From contig NZ_CP150302.1 in the NCBI RefSeq assembly GCF_038051945.1, forward strand, positions 1,922,001 to 1,986,000: a DNA stretch of 64,000 nucleotides, in the 5' to 3' direction. A program made the position numbers and the translations under genes. Source of the stretch: Paenibacillus sp. FSL H3-0469 (GTDB lineage Bacteria; Bacillota; Bacilli; Paenibacillales; Paenibacillaceae). Positions 53,298 through 61,812 of this stretch are shown here, piece after piece. How positions within the stretch are numbered: the stretch's first letter is position 1; the number at the start of each line of letters is the position of its first letter. The notes below the pieces were generated by a model. The model searched no databases and was not told where the DNA came from. It saw only the letters and a list, made by a program, of their open reading frames with translations.

Positions 53298-53984
53298 ATG
53301 CCGACAATCTATATCGCCGGAGACTCTACCGCTGCCCAGAAGGGCGGCGGGGAAAGGCCGATGGCCGGATGGGGCGAATACCTGCAGCAGTATGTCAGCC
53401 GGAAGGTGCGGATTGAGAACCGGGCCATCAACGGACGGAGCACACGCTCCTTCCTGGCTGAGGGCAGACTGGCAGACATGGAGCGGGATTTTCTCCCCGG
53501 TGACTTCCTCCTGATCCAGTTCGGCCATAATGACCAGAAGCTGGAGGACCCTCTCCGTTATACAGAACCGCATACCGATTACCGCGAGAATCTGAAGGTA
53601 TTCATCGATTCCGCCCGCAGCCGGGACTGCTTCCCTGTGCTGCTGACATCGGTGAGCCGCCGCCGGTTCACCCCGGACGGTGAACCTGATCCGCTGGCCG
53701 TCGGACTTTATCCGCAGGTCATGCGGGAGGTTGGCGTGGAGACCGGAACGCCTCTGCTCGATGTTTTTGCCGCCTCCCAGCAGCTCTACCGCAGGCTGGG
53801 AACCGAAGCATCAGCCGGGCTGTTCATGCATCTGCCGCCGGGTGCCCGCCCTAACTACCCGGACGGCATTACGGATGACACACATTTCTCCAGATCCGGG
53901 GCGCAGCAGATTGCAGCGCTGGTAGCCAAGGCGCTCGCCCAGTGTGCGGAGCTGAAGCTGCTGCACCCGTATTTGAGGGTGTAG
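53298..53984 (+). CDS. SGNH/GDSL hydrolase, rhamnogalacturonan acetylesterase type
   Basis: 228 aa. Block I IYIAGDSTAA (nucleophile Ser), block III FGHNDQ, and block V DDTHFSRSGA (Asp/His) match the rhamnogalacturonan acetylesterase (CE12) family, which removes acetyl groups from pectic rhamnogalacturonan. No signal peptide, so it probably acts on imported oligosaccharides. The ATG at 53298 is ten bases after GGAGG, which itself overlaps the uxaC stop (TAATGGAGG). The 3' end is duplicated in the downstream sequence. Confidence 0.9.
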   Translation: MPTIYIAGDSTAAQKGGGERPMAGWGEYLQQYVSRKVRIENRAINGRSTRSFLAEGRLADMERDFLPGDFLLIQFGHNDQKLEDPLRYTEPHTDYRENLKVFIDSARSRDCFPVLLTSVSRRRFTPDGEPDPLAVGLYPQVMREVGVETGTPLLDVFAASQQLYRRLGTEASAGLFMHLPPGARPNYPDGITDDTHFSRSGAQQIAALVAKALAQCAELKLLHPYLRV

Positions 53985-54076
53985 TTGGGGGATGTAGGCA
54001 AGGTAGCAGAAGCGCTCGCATAGTCTGCAGAGCTGAGGCAGCTGTACCCGTATCTGCTTGTGTAGGCGGGAGATGC
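53921..54076 (+). repeat. 81 bp tandem duplication of the esterase 3' end
   Basis: The segment from 53921 (GGTAGCCAAGGCGCTCGCC) to about 54000 recurs, degenerate, from 54002 (GGTAGCAGAAGCGCTCGCA). The offset is exactly 81 bp, or 27 codons, and GTGTAG occurs in both. Copy 2 encodes a similar C-terminal peptide but is cut by a TAG where copy 1 has CAG. Confidence 0.85.
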
Positions 54077-54292
54077 AAACAATTGTGTCGTGCGAATTAA
54101 GTTGTGTATCAGTCTGTGGGGCATTGTAAACGTACTGCACATATTCGCCATGCTTACATGTTGCTTCAATCCTCATTCAGCATGACCAGGCCGCCTGTGA
54201 CCACTTTTGGACATAGGCGGCCTGATTTGCGGGAATCTCCCCGCGGCGCTCCATGCGAACTCTTGTCCCAGAATACAAAGGAGGCTAACCCT
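53985..54292. other. Intergenic region with duplicate and hairpin
   Basis: 308 bp between the esterase and the sugar isomerase. The first part is the degenerate duplicate. A perfect 10 bp stem CAGGCCGCCT/AGGCGGCCTG (54187-54224) has only a weak T tail and could act as a partial terminator or a processing site. No gene seen. Confidence 0.6.
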
Positions 54293-55135
54293 ATGACCGT
54301 TCCATTTCACTTGGGCGTCCGCGCCCATGACTTCAAGCGGTGTTCGCTGCCGCAATTAATAGATAAGCTGAAAGAGCATGACTTCCCGGCGATTCAGTTG
54401 GCGCTGCATAAGTCTTTTCCGGAGAGTGTGACCGAGCTTAGCTCATTGAGTCCGGGGACTGCTGCGTACTATGGCGATGCCTTCAGACAAGCGGGTATTA
54501 AGATTGCAGTCCTCGGCTGTTATGTGAACATTATAGATGCTGACCCTGCCAAGCGCATGCAGGCGCTGAGCGACTTCAACACTCATCTGCGGCTGGCCCG
54601 TGACTTCGGTGCGAGTCTGGTCGGCACGGAGACCGGCAGCGTAGGTCAGGGGTATACAACGGATAATTTCACGGAGGATGCTTTTGAACAAGTGGTTGAG
54701 TCCGTTAGTGCCATGGTTGCTGAGGCCGAACGCTTTGGAGTAACTGTAGGCATCGAGGCAGGCGTCAACCACCCGCTCTACACGGTCCCGTTAGCCCGGC
54801 GTCTGCTGGATACTGTGCCGTCTAATAACCTGCAAATTATACTGGATGCCGCGAATCTGATGACCCCGGACAATTACCTTCAGCAGGAGCAGATTGTGAC
54901 AGAAGCGCTGGAGCTGCTGGGTGACCGTATCGCGGTTCTGCATCTGAAGGATTTCACGGTTAAGAACGGCGCCATCGACATCGTTCCTGCCGGACAAGGG
55001 ATGCTGAACTTCGCCCCGCTGCTCCGCTACATGAAATATAAGCGCCCTCATATCCAGGGCCTGCTGGAGAGCACTCCTGAGGAACATCTCCAGACTAGTG
55101 CTCAGTTGCTGCGAAACATGTATAACGAGGTTTAA
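54293..55135 (+). CDS. Sugar phosphate isomerase/epimerase (AP-endonuclease-2-like TIM barrel)
   Basis: 280 aa. Typical elements are LIDKLKEHDFPAIQLALHKS, VAEAERFGVTVGIEAGVNHP and IILDAANLMTPDNY (metal Glu, Asp, His), then VLHLKDFTVKNG (His/Asp) near the C-terminus. Members isomerise sugars or inosose-type compounds. AAAGGAGG lies nine bases before the ATG at 54293. Probably the last gene of the hexuronate cluster; exact reaction unknown. Confidence 0.85.
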   Translation: MTVPFHLGVRAHDFKRCSLPQLIDKLKEHDFPAIQLALHKSFPESVTELSSLSPGTAAYYGDAFRQAGIKIAVLGCYVNIIDADPAKRMQALSDFNTHLRLARDFGASLVGTETGSVGQGYTTDNFTEDAFEQVVESVSAMVAEAERFGVTVGIEAGVNHPLYTVPLARRLLDTVPSNNLQIILDAANLMTPDNYLQQEQIVTEALELLGDRIAVLHLKDFTVKNGAIDIVPAGQGMLNFAPLLRYMKYKRPHIQGLLESTPEEHLQTSAQLLRNMYNEV

Positions 55136-55251
55136 CAAAAGTGCTCTGTGGATGGATGTTGGAAGGCTGGGAGGCTGGGTAAGAGATGCTCGATAATGGA
55201 GGTTGGATGAGAGATGATTAATGAGAGGTAATGAGTGAGGGATGAGGTAAG

Positions 55252-55640
55252 GACTTCGGCGAATTCAGGGGCATTAGTGCTCTTTATTTGCTCATTTGTC
55301 CTGCGTTTGCTGAATTCAAGTGCATTAGTGCTCTTCATTTACTCATTTCGCCCACGTTTGCTGGATTCAGAGGCATTAATGCTCTTCATTTGCTCATTTG
55401 TCCTGCGTTTGCTGGATTCAGGGGCATTAATGCTCTTCATTTGCTCCCACTGGGCTGCATCTGATTTACGCACCTTCATGACTGCCCAAAGTATTCAGTT
55501 TTTCACACACATTTGCTCCGCTTGCCTCACTGCCGCTCAGTGTATTCGGTTTTTAGCACACATTTGGTCCACGTGCCTTACTGAAGCTGTTTTTCGGTTT
55601 TTCACATACATTTACTCCACTCACCTTCGCGCCAGCGCAT
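55252..55640. repeat. 51 bp tandem repeat array, two sub-families
   Basis: Sub-family a: GCATTARTGCTCTT recurs at 55271, 55322, 55373 and 55424, exact period 51 bp, each with the palindrome GCATTAATGC in the later copies. Sub-family b: GTATTCRGTTTTT starts at 55491 and 55542, also 51 bp apart, with a shortened third copy at 55589. Sub-family b resembles the 52 bp units at 23.4 kb (shared GTTTTTCACA, ACATT and TTGCCT). As 51 is a multiple of three, one frame stays open across the array. Confidence 0.9.
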
Positions 55641-56138
55641 TACACCCCAACTTTGTACTCCCCTTATCCACGACAGACGCATATTACGATTACTGTACAG
55701 TACAAAAGTGCCCCGCCGTATCGATGCATGGGGTACTTGTGCTGCATTCTTGTGCTGTATTTCTGTGCATCAACGTACAGAGGGACGGATACAAGGTACG
55801 TATGAGTAAAAGAGAAACAAAGCAATGGAGCAATAAACATATAGCCTTCCCCCTACAAACTAACACCAATAATCTTGCACAAACTGCAGCTTCTCCCCCA
55901 ACATATACACTCCATAGCTAGTATTGTTGTACAAAAAGCAGGATTTCTCCTCTACCCAAGCTGCCTAGCCTGCACATTCCTGCATTTCCTGCAACAATCC
56001 TCAGGCAGGCCCTGGTTTAGGGGGTGCCAGGTTGCATAATCTGCAACATTTGAGGGTATTCGCTCTATATGAGCGCTCCTCTAAATGAACGGTCTTCCAA
56101 ACGAGCGGTCGACTAAGCTGCGCGCTATATGCATGGCA
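55641..56138. other. Long intergenic region, no gene recognised
   Basis: Together with the array this makes over 1 kb without a convincing gene between the isomerase and the fuc operon. It contains a repeated CGGTC motif near 56090-56110 and AT-rich stretches. No ribosome binding site precedes any long frame. Confidence 0.6.
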
Positions 56139-56173
56139 ATAAGACCGCCCATAGCCTAACCGGGCGGTCCGTT
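56139..56173 (-). terminator. Terminator of the fuc operon
   Basis: GGACCGCCC/GGGCGGTCTT stem with a ten-base loop and TATT on the minus strand, 12 bp after the fucU stop. Confidence 0.85.
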
Positions 56174-56184
56174 GCTTGGTGCCG

Positions 56185-56625
56185 CTATTCCCCGGCCTCG
56201 GGGGAAATCACACCTTTTTTGAGAATAATATTCCCGTAGAGCGCTTCTTCCCCAGTAATTAGAATGGCGTAGCTGTGCTTGGAGCGGTCATAGAAGTCAA
56301 AACGCTCTTCATACTCCACCTGCACCGCAGGATCATGCCGGGTGAGAATCTCCTTGTACGTGTCCCATATCACCGGAACGGTGGGGTCCCCCTCCACTAC
56401 GGCCATGAAGGCCGCCTGAGCCGGAGCATAATGATCCAGCGGGAGCAGCTCCAGGATCGCGTCAAGCAGCCGGGGGATGCCGATCCCGTCAGCCCGCAGC
56501 ACCCGGGAATGCAGCGCATGTCCCGGATAATTGGCATCTGCCAGCACCAGCTCATCCCCGTGGCCCATCTCCATCAGGGTGCGGACAAGCTCGGGGGAGA
56601 GCAGTTTGGGTATTTTTTTGAGCAT
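56185..56625 (-). CDS. fucU: L-fucose mutarotase (RbsD/FucU family)
   Basis: Interconverts alpha and beta anomers of L-fucose so that the isomerase gets its preferred form, 146 aa. Family segments are LLSPELVRTLMEMGHGDELVLADANYP with the catalytic His in GHGDE and the substrate Asp in ADANYP, then ERFDFYDRSKHSYAI (Tyr, His). Last gene of the fuc operon, 25 bp after fucA. Confidence 0.93.
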   Translation of the reverse strand: MLKKIPKLLSPELVRTLMEMGHGDELVLADANYPGHALHSRVLRADGIGIPRLLDAILELLPLDHYAPAQAAFMAVVEGDPTVPVIWDTYKEILTRHDPAVQVEYEERFDFYDRSKHSYAILITGEEALYGNIILKKGVISPEAGE

Positions 56626-56650
56626 AGCTTTCGTCTCCTCTCCGGCCTCA

Positions 56651-57301
56651 TTACATTCCGTAGAATGATCTCAGCGCCACAAGTTCCTCAATCCGGTGCG
56701 GCGGCAGCTCACGCTCTCCATCAATCATGCGGGTCAGGAAGGTCAGCTTCGCCGTATATTCAAGCCGCTCCATGTTCATATAAGCAGCCATTACATCCTT
56801 GCCCCAGGTCAGGGCTCCGTGGCTCTCCAGCAGCACAGCCGTCTTCTTGCCCAGGAAGGGAGTCAGCGAATCCGGGATCTCTTCGGTCGAAGGCGTCCCG
56901 TATACCGCCAGTGGAATGTCGCCCATGGCAATGACGGATTCCGGCATCATCATTTTGTCCAGAGCTTCCCCCTTGATGGCAAAAGCGGTAGCATACGGCG
57001 GATGCGCATGAACCACCCCGCCCATCTCCGGCAGCTCGTTGTAGATCTTCAGGTGCATCTTCACCTCCGTGGACGGCCGATAGCCCTCCGCTGCATCCAG
57101 GATCTCTCCCTGCAGATTGACTTTGACCAGCATATGCGGCTGCAGATAGCCTTTGCTGACTCCTGTAGGCGAAGTAATGACCTCGGTGGCTGACAGGCGG
57201 GCTGAGATATTACCGTCGTTGGCCGCGATGAAGTCTTTGTTGAACAGATTCCGGCCGATATCACAGATTAGGCGCCGTAGTTCTTCTTCGTGATTATTCA
57301 T
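56651..57301 (-). CDS. fucA: L-fuculose-phosphate aldolase (class II)
   Basis: Cleaves L-fuculose-1-phosphate to dihydroxyacetone phosphate and L-lactaldehyde, 216 aa. AraD/FucA fold: phosphate-binding ANDGNISARLS and TSPTGVSKG, catalytic Glu in PSTEVKMH, zinc histidines in VVHAHPPYATAFA and LLESHGALTWG. Follows the kinase by 42 bp. Confidence 0.94.
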   Translation of the reverse strand: MNNHEEELRRLICDIGRNLFNKDFIAANDGNISARLSATEVITSPTGVSKGYLQPHMLVKVNLQGEILDAAEGYRPSTEVKMHLKIYNELPEMGGVVHAHPPYATAFAIKGEALDKMMMPESVIAMGDIPLAVYGTPSTEEIPDSLTPFLGKKTAVLLESHGALTWGKDVMAAYMNMERLEYTAKLTFLTRMIDGERELPPHRIEELVALRSFYGM

Positions 57302-57343
57302 AATTGCCTCCTTGATTGCTGCTTGATTACTGTATGAAACTTG

Positions 57344-58924
57344 TCAGTTCTGATGTGTTAAAGAAGGCTGGTACCGCACGGTTGAGCAGGACCGGGCTGC
57401 CACGCTGCGGACCTCTGCGGGATCGACGGCTCCAAGCGCCGTCAATTGCACCAAAATGTTGCCGATCGCGCTCGCTTCTACCGGTCCGGCAATAACGTCT
57501 TTGCCGGTGGCATCCGCCGTCAGCTGGCACAGCAGCTTGTTCTGAATGCCGCCGCCGACCATGTGAATGCAGTGCACCGGACGGCCGGTGAGCGCCTCCA
57601 GCTCACGGATCGTATCCGCATAAGAGCGGGCCAGGCTCTCCAGAATCGAGTGGATGATCTCCGCCCGGGTCTGCGGCACCGGCTGTCCGGTGCGGATGCA
57701 GTAGGATTCAATCCGCAGCGGCATATCGCCCGGCGTGCTGAAGAGCGGATCGTTCGGGTCCAGCATGGCTATGCACGCCCCCTGCCGGTCCAGCTGCCCG
57801 GCAAGCTCGGCAGCTTCCTGATGGCTGAGCGGTTCCCCCGCTTCAGCCCAGCTCCGCTGGGTCTCCTGGAGCAGCCAGAGGCCGGTGATATTTTTCAGCA
57901 GCCGGTTGGTGCCGCGAAAGCAGCTCTCGTTAGTGAAGCCGCTGGCCCGGGCGGCATCGCTTAATACAGGCTCGGCCGTCTCCAGGCCGACCAGCGACCA
58001 GGTTCCGCAGCTGATGAATGCAGCGGATGGCAGCGGATTGCTGAATCCGCCGATCCGGTCTGGATCGCCAAAGCCAGGATCAGCGCAACCAGAATCGGCA
58101 TTGCTGGACTCAGCGTAGCTAGAGCCGAAGCCGCCATACGGAATGGAGGCCACGGCTGAAGCCGTATCATGCGAGGCACCGGCGATGATCTTAAGAGGAC
58201 CGCTGCCCAGCTCTTCCTGAAGTGCGGGCCGGAGTTCACCCAGCACCGTGCCTGCCGGAACCAGCCGGGGCAGCAGCGTAGCCGGCAGCTCCAGCCTGCG
58301 CAGCACTTCGGCTGAAGACGCTGTGGACTGCGGATTCAGCAGGCCGCTGGTGCTCCAGATGGTCTGCTCGGCCACCGCCACGCCGCTGAGCATATAATTG
58401 AACAGATCCGGCATCATCAGCAGCTGTCTGGCGGTTGTCCGCAGCTCCGGCTTCGCCATAAGGTCGGCAAATAATTGATAGACCGTATTAATCGGGCTGG
58501 ACTGGTTGCCCGTCAGCTTGAATTGCTCTGCTGGAGGCAAGGCAGCCTCCAGTACTGAAGCGATGTCCGCCATCCGCTGATCCCTGTAATGATGCGGAGC
58601 ATCCAGCAGCCCGCCCTGCTCATCCAGCAAGCCGTAGTCGACTCCCCAGGTATCGACGCTTAGAGAGTGCAGCGGGCCATACTTTGCCGCAGCCGCTGCA
58701 ATCCCTTGCTTGATCTCCTCAAGCAGCCGCTGCACATCCCAGTGTAAATGTCCATTCACCTCTACCGGCCCGTTAGGGAAGCGGTGAATCTCTTCCACCA
58801 TTACCTTCCCGTCCCCGTAGCTTCCCAGCATCACTCTGCCGGAGCTGGCTCCCAGATCGATGGCCAGCAGCCGGATTCCTTGGTTACCGGTTATCTCCAT
58901 AGCTCTCGTACCTGCCTCTGTCAT
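57344..58924 (-). CDS. FGGY-family carbohydrate kinase, rhamnulokinase-like, in the fuc operon
   Basis: 526 aa. The start LLAIDLGASSGRVMLGSY and EIHRFPNGPVEVNGHLHWDV are typical of RhaB rhamnulokinases. Catalytic Asp is in VDTWGVDYGLLDE; the ATP-binding region is MVGGGIQNKLLCQL. In this operon, between fucI and fucA, it must act as L-fuculokinase to complete the pathway. It is somewhat longer than RhaB, with a Ser/Asn/Ala-rich insertion around residues 265-300 (SSYAESSNADSGCADPG). AGAGGTGG precedes the ATG. Confidence 0.88.
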   Translation of the reverse strand: MTEAGTRAMEITGNQGIRLLAIDLGASSGRVMLGSYGDGKVMVEEIHRFPNGPVEVNGHLHWDVQRLLEEIKQGIAAAAAKYGPLHSLSVDTWGVDYGLLDEQGGLLDAPHHYRDQRMADIASVLEAALPPAEQFKLTGNQSSPINTVYQLFADLMAKPELRTTARQLLMMPDLFNYMLSGVAVAEQTIWSTSGLLNPQSTASSAEVLRRLELPATLLPRLVPAGTVLGELRPALQEELGSGPLKIIAGASHDTASAVASIPYGGFGSSYAESSNADSGCADPGFGDPDRIGGFSNPLPSAAFISCGTWSLVGLETAEPVLSDAARASGFTNESCFRGTNRLLKNITGLWLLQETQRSWAEAGEPLSHQEAAELAGQLDRQGACIAMLDPNDPLFSTPGDMPLRIESYCIRTGQPVPQTRAEIIHSILESLARSYADTIRELEALTGRPVHCIHMVGGGIQNKLLCQLTADATGKDVIAGPVEASAIGNILVQLTALGAVDPAEVRSVAARSCSTVRYQPSLTHQN

Positions 58925-58948
58925 CTTCCCACCTCTTCACCTGGAGGA

Positions 58949-60715
58949 TTAATAGAGCGGACCGAAGTTGCGGCAGGCTCTGTAATCGGCACTCTCCAGA
59001 TTCTCCGTGCCGAACAGCGACCAGACGCGCGGACGGAAAATCCGCGCTTCCTCCACGTTATGCATACTGACCGGAATCCGCAGGATCGAGGCCAGCGTAA
59101 TGAGATCCGCACCGATATGCCCGTAGCTGATCGCCCCGTGATTGGCGCCCCAATTGTTCATCACATCATAAACTGACTGGAAGGAGCCATGGCCTGTCAG
59201 CTTCGGGGCGAACCAGGTTGTCGGCCAGGTAGGGTCTGTCCGCTGGTCTAGCGTATCGTGGACCTCTGCCGGAAGCTCTACGGTGTAGCCCTCTACCAGC
59301 TGGAGGACAGGCCCCAGCCCCTTGACCAGATTGAGCCGGGCCATGGTGACCGGCATGCCGCCCCGGGTCAGATAGTCCGTCGAGAAGCCGCCCCCCCGGA
59401 AATATTCCTGGGAAGCCGGGCGGAACTGGGTCTGCGCGATACAGGCAGCCGCCTCTTCATCCGTGATGTCCCAGAACGGTTTGATTGCCGGCTTGCCGTC
59501 AATACTCTGCTCGCCGGTACCGTCCAGCGCAGCCGAGCCCGAATTAATCAGATGCAGCAGCCCGCCTGCCGCTGCTCCCTCCAGCTCATACCCGGTCACG
59601 CGCTTCACGGCCGCCGGACTCCAGAAGGTGCGCACATCGGCAAAAATCTGCGCCGTATTCGTCAGCAGATAATTGAACAGCATCGTCACCCCGTTCAGGC
59701 TGTCGTTCTCAGTGGCGACGATATAAGGCGCCCGTCTGCCGTTCCAGTCGAACGAAGAGTTCAGAATCGTCTCCATGAAGTCGCCGTTCGGGAAATGGTC
59801 GGTCCATTGCCGCTGGCCCTGGAAGCCGCCCAGCAGGGCATTGTGACCACTCGCTTCCTCCTCGAAGCCAAGCTTTGCAAGCTGCGGATTGCCGGTCATG
59901 AGATCACGGGCAATCAGCGTCATTTTGACAACCGTCTCCCACTGCTCTTCTTTAACCTCTTCACTGAGCTGCAGATGCTGCGGATTATTATCCGCCCCCA
60001 CACGGCAGTTGTCCTTCACCCAGGCCAGCGCCCGCGCGAACTCCTCAGGATCATAGATCCCTTCCTCAAATCTGCGTACAAATTCAGACATATCGATATA
60101 TTCATTGCGCATGCCGAGATATTCCTGGAAGAACTGCTCGTTCACAATGGAGCCGGCGATTCCCATCGACACAGAACCCATCGACAGATAGGACTTCCCC
60201 TTCATCAGAGCGGCTGCCAGCCCGGACCTCGCGAACTGCAGCAGCTTCACCTGAACATCCGCCGGGATTTCCTCGCTGCTGGATTCCTGGACATCCTCTC
60301 CGTAGATGCCGAAGGCCGGAATGCCTTTTTGCGCATAAGCAGACAGAACTGCCGCCAGATATACCGCCCCGGGGCGCTCCGTTCCATTGAATCCCCATAC
60401 CGCATGCGGGATGGACGCATCCATATCCATCGTTTCCGATCCATAGCACCAGCACGGGGTGACTGTAATGGATACGCCCACACCTGCACCCGCGAACTTC
60501 TGCGCCGCCGCCGCAGCCTCCTTCACGCCGCCAATCGTAGAATCGGCAATGATACACTCTACCTGTGAACCATCCGGATACCTTACATTCTTCTGCAAAA
60601 ATGCCGCCACACGCTGCGCCATGCCCATCGTCTGTGCCTCCAGCGATTCGCGCACCCCGCGTCTTCTGCCGTCAATCGTCGGCCGGATTCCAATCTTCGG
60701 ATAATTTGCTGTCAC
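58949..60715 (-). CDS. fucI: L-fucose isomerase
   Basis: Converts L-fucose to L-fuculose, 588 aa (E. coli enzyme 591). The start is set at the GTG at 60715 because GGGGAGGA lies six bases upstream; the open frame to 60769 is not supported. N-terminal [24 protein letters not shown] matches the family. Metal ligands lie near GIYGEDVQE and in the C-terminal half ([13 protein letters not shown]). First gene of the fuc operon, 24 bp before the kinase. Confidence 0.95.
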   Translation of the reverse strand: MTANYPKIGIRPTIDGRRRGVRESLEAQTMGMAQRVAAFLQKNVRYPDGSQVECIIADSTIGGVKEAAAAAQKFAGAGVGVSITVTPCWCYGSETMDMDASIPHAVWGFNGTERPGAVYLAAVLSAYAQKGIPAFGIYGEDVQESSSEEIPADVQVKLLQFARSGLAAALMKGKSYLSMGSVSMGIAGSIVNEQFFQEYLGMRNEYIDMSEFVRRFEEGIYDPEEFARALAWVKDNCRVGADNNPQHLQLSEEVKEEQWETVVKMTLIARDLMTGNPQLAKLGFEEEASGHNALLGGFQGQRQWTDHFPNGDFMETILNSSFDWNGRRAPYIVATENDSLNGVTMLFNYLLTNTAQIFADVRTFWSPAAVKRVTGYELEGAAAGGLLHLINSGSAALDGTGEQSIDGKPAIKPFWDITDEEAAACIAQTQFRPASQEYFRGGGFSTDYLTRGGMPVTMARLNLVKGLGPVLQLVEGYTVELPAEVHDTLDQRTDPTWPTTWFAPKLTGHGSFQSVYDVMNNWGANHGAISYGHIGADLITLASILRIPVSMHNVEEARIFRPRVWSLFGTENLESADYRACRNFGPLY

Positions 60716-61035
60716 TGCTGTTCCTCCCCGGAATCGTAAGTTGATAGTATGAGAACACACTGGAGCCATAGCTCCGATTAGTAAGCGCTACCAAATACAG
60801 CCTCTGCGGCCTGCACACATCTGTCTTTCATCGCCAACTAATCCATTTCTTCTACATCATAGAATCACTCACCTTCAAAGTCAACACTATTCCACACTTT
60901 AAATTTGGTTATTGTGTGGTTTTGTGTGATATAATTGCAGTGAACTGTGGAATTGTTTGTGTTTGTGGGATTTATGTTATGCAGCAGGTTATAGTAAACT
61001 GTACATAACTACATAACGTAAGGGTGGGCATGAGT
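60716..61035. promoter_or_regulatory. Divergent control region of fuc operon and DeoR regulator
   Basis: 320 bp. Minus-strand promoter: -35 TTGACT (60884-60879), 17 bp, -10 TATGAT (60861-60856). Just upstream lies CCACAC-N16-GTGTGG (60892-60919) and repeated TTTGTG/TGTGTG elements (60914-60970), probable DeoR sites. A cre-like site TAGTAAGCGCTACCAA (60779-60794, 14 of 16) lies inside the leader and would act as a roadblock. The plus promoter for the regulator is not resolved. Confidence 0.7.
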
Positions 61036-61809
61036 ATGAAGGCTTTTGAACGGCGGGATCTGGTCATTAATGAGCTCTACAGGCATAAGAAGGTTCACGT
61101 GGCGGATCTGGCGCAGAAATTCGGTGTATCGGAGGAGACGATCCGGCGCGATCTTGACCGGCTGGACAAGGAGGGCATTGCCAAGAAGAATTACGGCGGG
61201 GCGATTCTGAACGCTCACACCAACGAGGACCCCTCCTACTCACACAGGCATCAGGTCAACATTGAAGCGAAGCGGATGATTGCGGTAAGTCTGCTGGAGC
61301 TGATTAATGACGGGGACAGTGTGATGACGGACACCAGCACTACGGCTTTTGAAGGATTGCGGAGAATTGTGGAGGACAAAAAAAATCTGACCATCATCAC
61401 CAATTCCCTGGCGGTATTGTCAGAATTCCAGCATTCCGGGCAAAAGCTTATCTCCACGGGGGGCCTGCTCGGGCCGGAGACCAGCTCTTTCGTAGGGCCT
61501 ACGGCCTCGCAGACTATTCTGAAATATAATGTGGATGTGGCGATTTTCAGCTGCAAGGCACTCTCCATGACCGGCGGACTCTGCGATTCCAACGAAGCGG
61601 AGACCGAGCTTAAGGTGCTGATGCAGCAGCAGGCGAGCAAGGTAGTCCTTCTGGCTGACCATTCCAAGTTCGACCGGATCGCCTTCATCCGGCTGTTCAG
61701 CTTCGACAAGGTCGATTATATCGTCACCGATCAGCGGCCGTCCGGGGAATGGATCGAGTTCCTTGCCAAATATCAGGTCTCCCTGCTATACCCTGCTGAT
61801 TCACAATAA
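61036..61809 (+). CDS. DeoR/GlpR-family regulator of the fuc operon
   Basis: 257 aa from the ATG at 61036 (AAGGGTGG eight bases upstream; ATG 61030 is closer). DeoR HTH: KKVHVADLAQKFGVSEETIRRDLDRLDKEG, then KNYGGAIL; DeoRC sensor: DGDSVMTDTSTTAFEGLR, ITNSLAVLSEF, FSCKALSMTGGLCDSNEAE, LLADHSKFDRIAF. Divergent from fucI. The usual inducer class is a sugar phosphate, here presumably fuculose-1-phosphate. Confidence 0.93.
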   Translation: MKAFERRDLVINELYRHKKVHVADLAQKFGVSEETIRRDLDRLDKEGIAKKNYGGAILNAHTNEDPSYSHRHQVNIEAKRMIAVSLLELINDGDSVMTDTSTTAFEGLRRIVEDKKNLTIITNSLAVLSEFQHSGQKLISTGGLLGPETSSFVGPTASQTILKYNVDVAIFSCKALSMTGGLCDSNEAETELKVLMQQQASKVVLLADHSKFDRIAFIRLFSFDKVDYIVTDQRPSGEWIEFLAKYQVSLLYPADSQ

Positions 61810-61812
61810 GTC

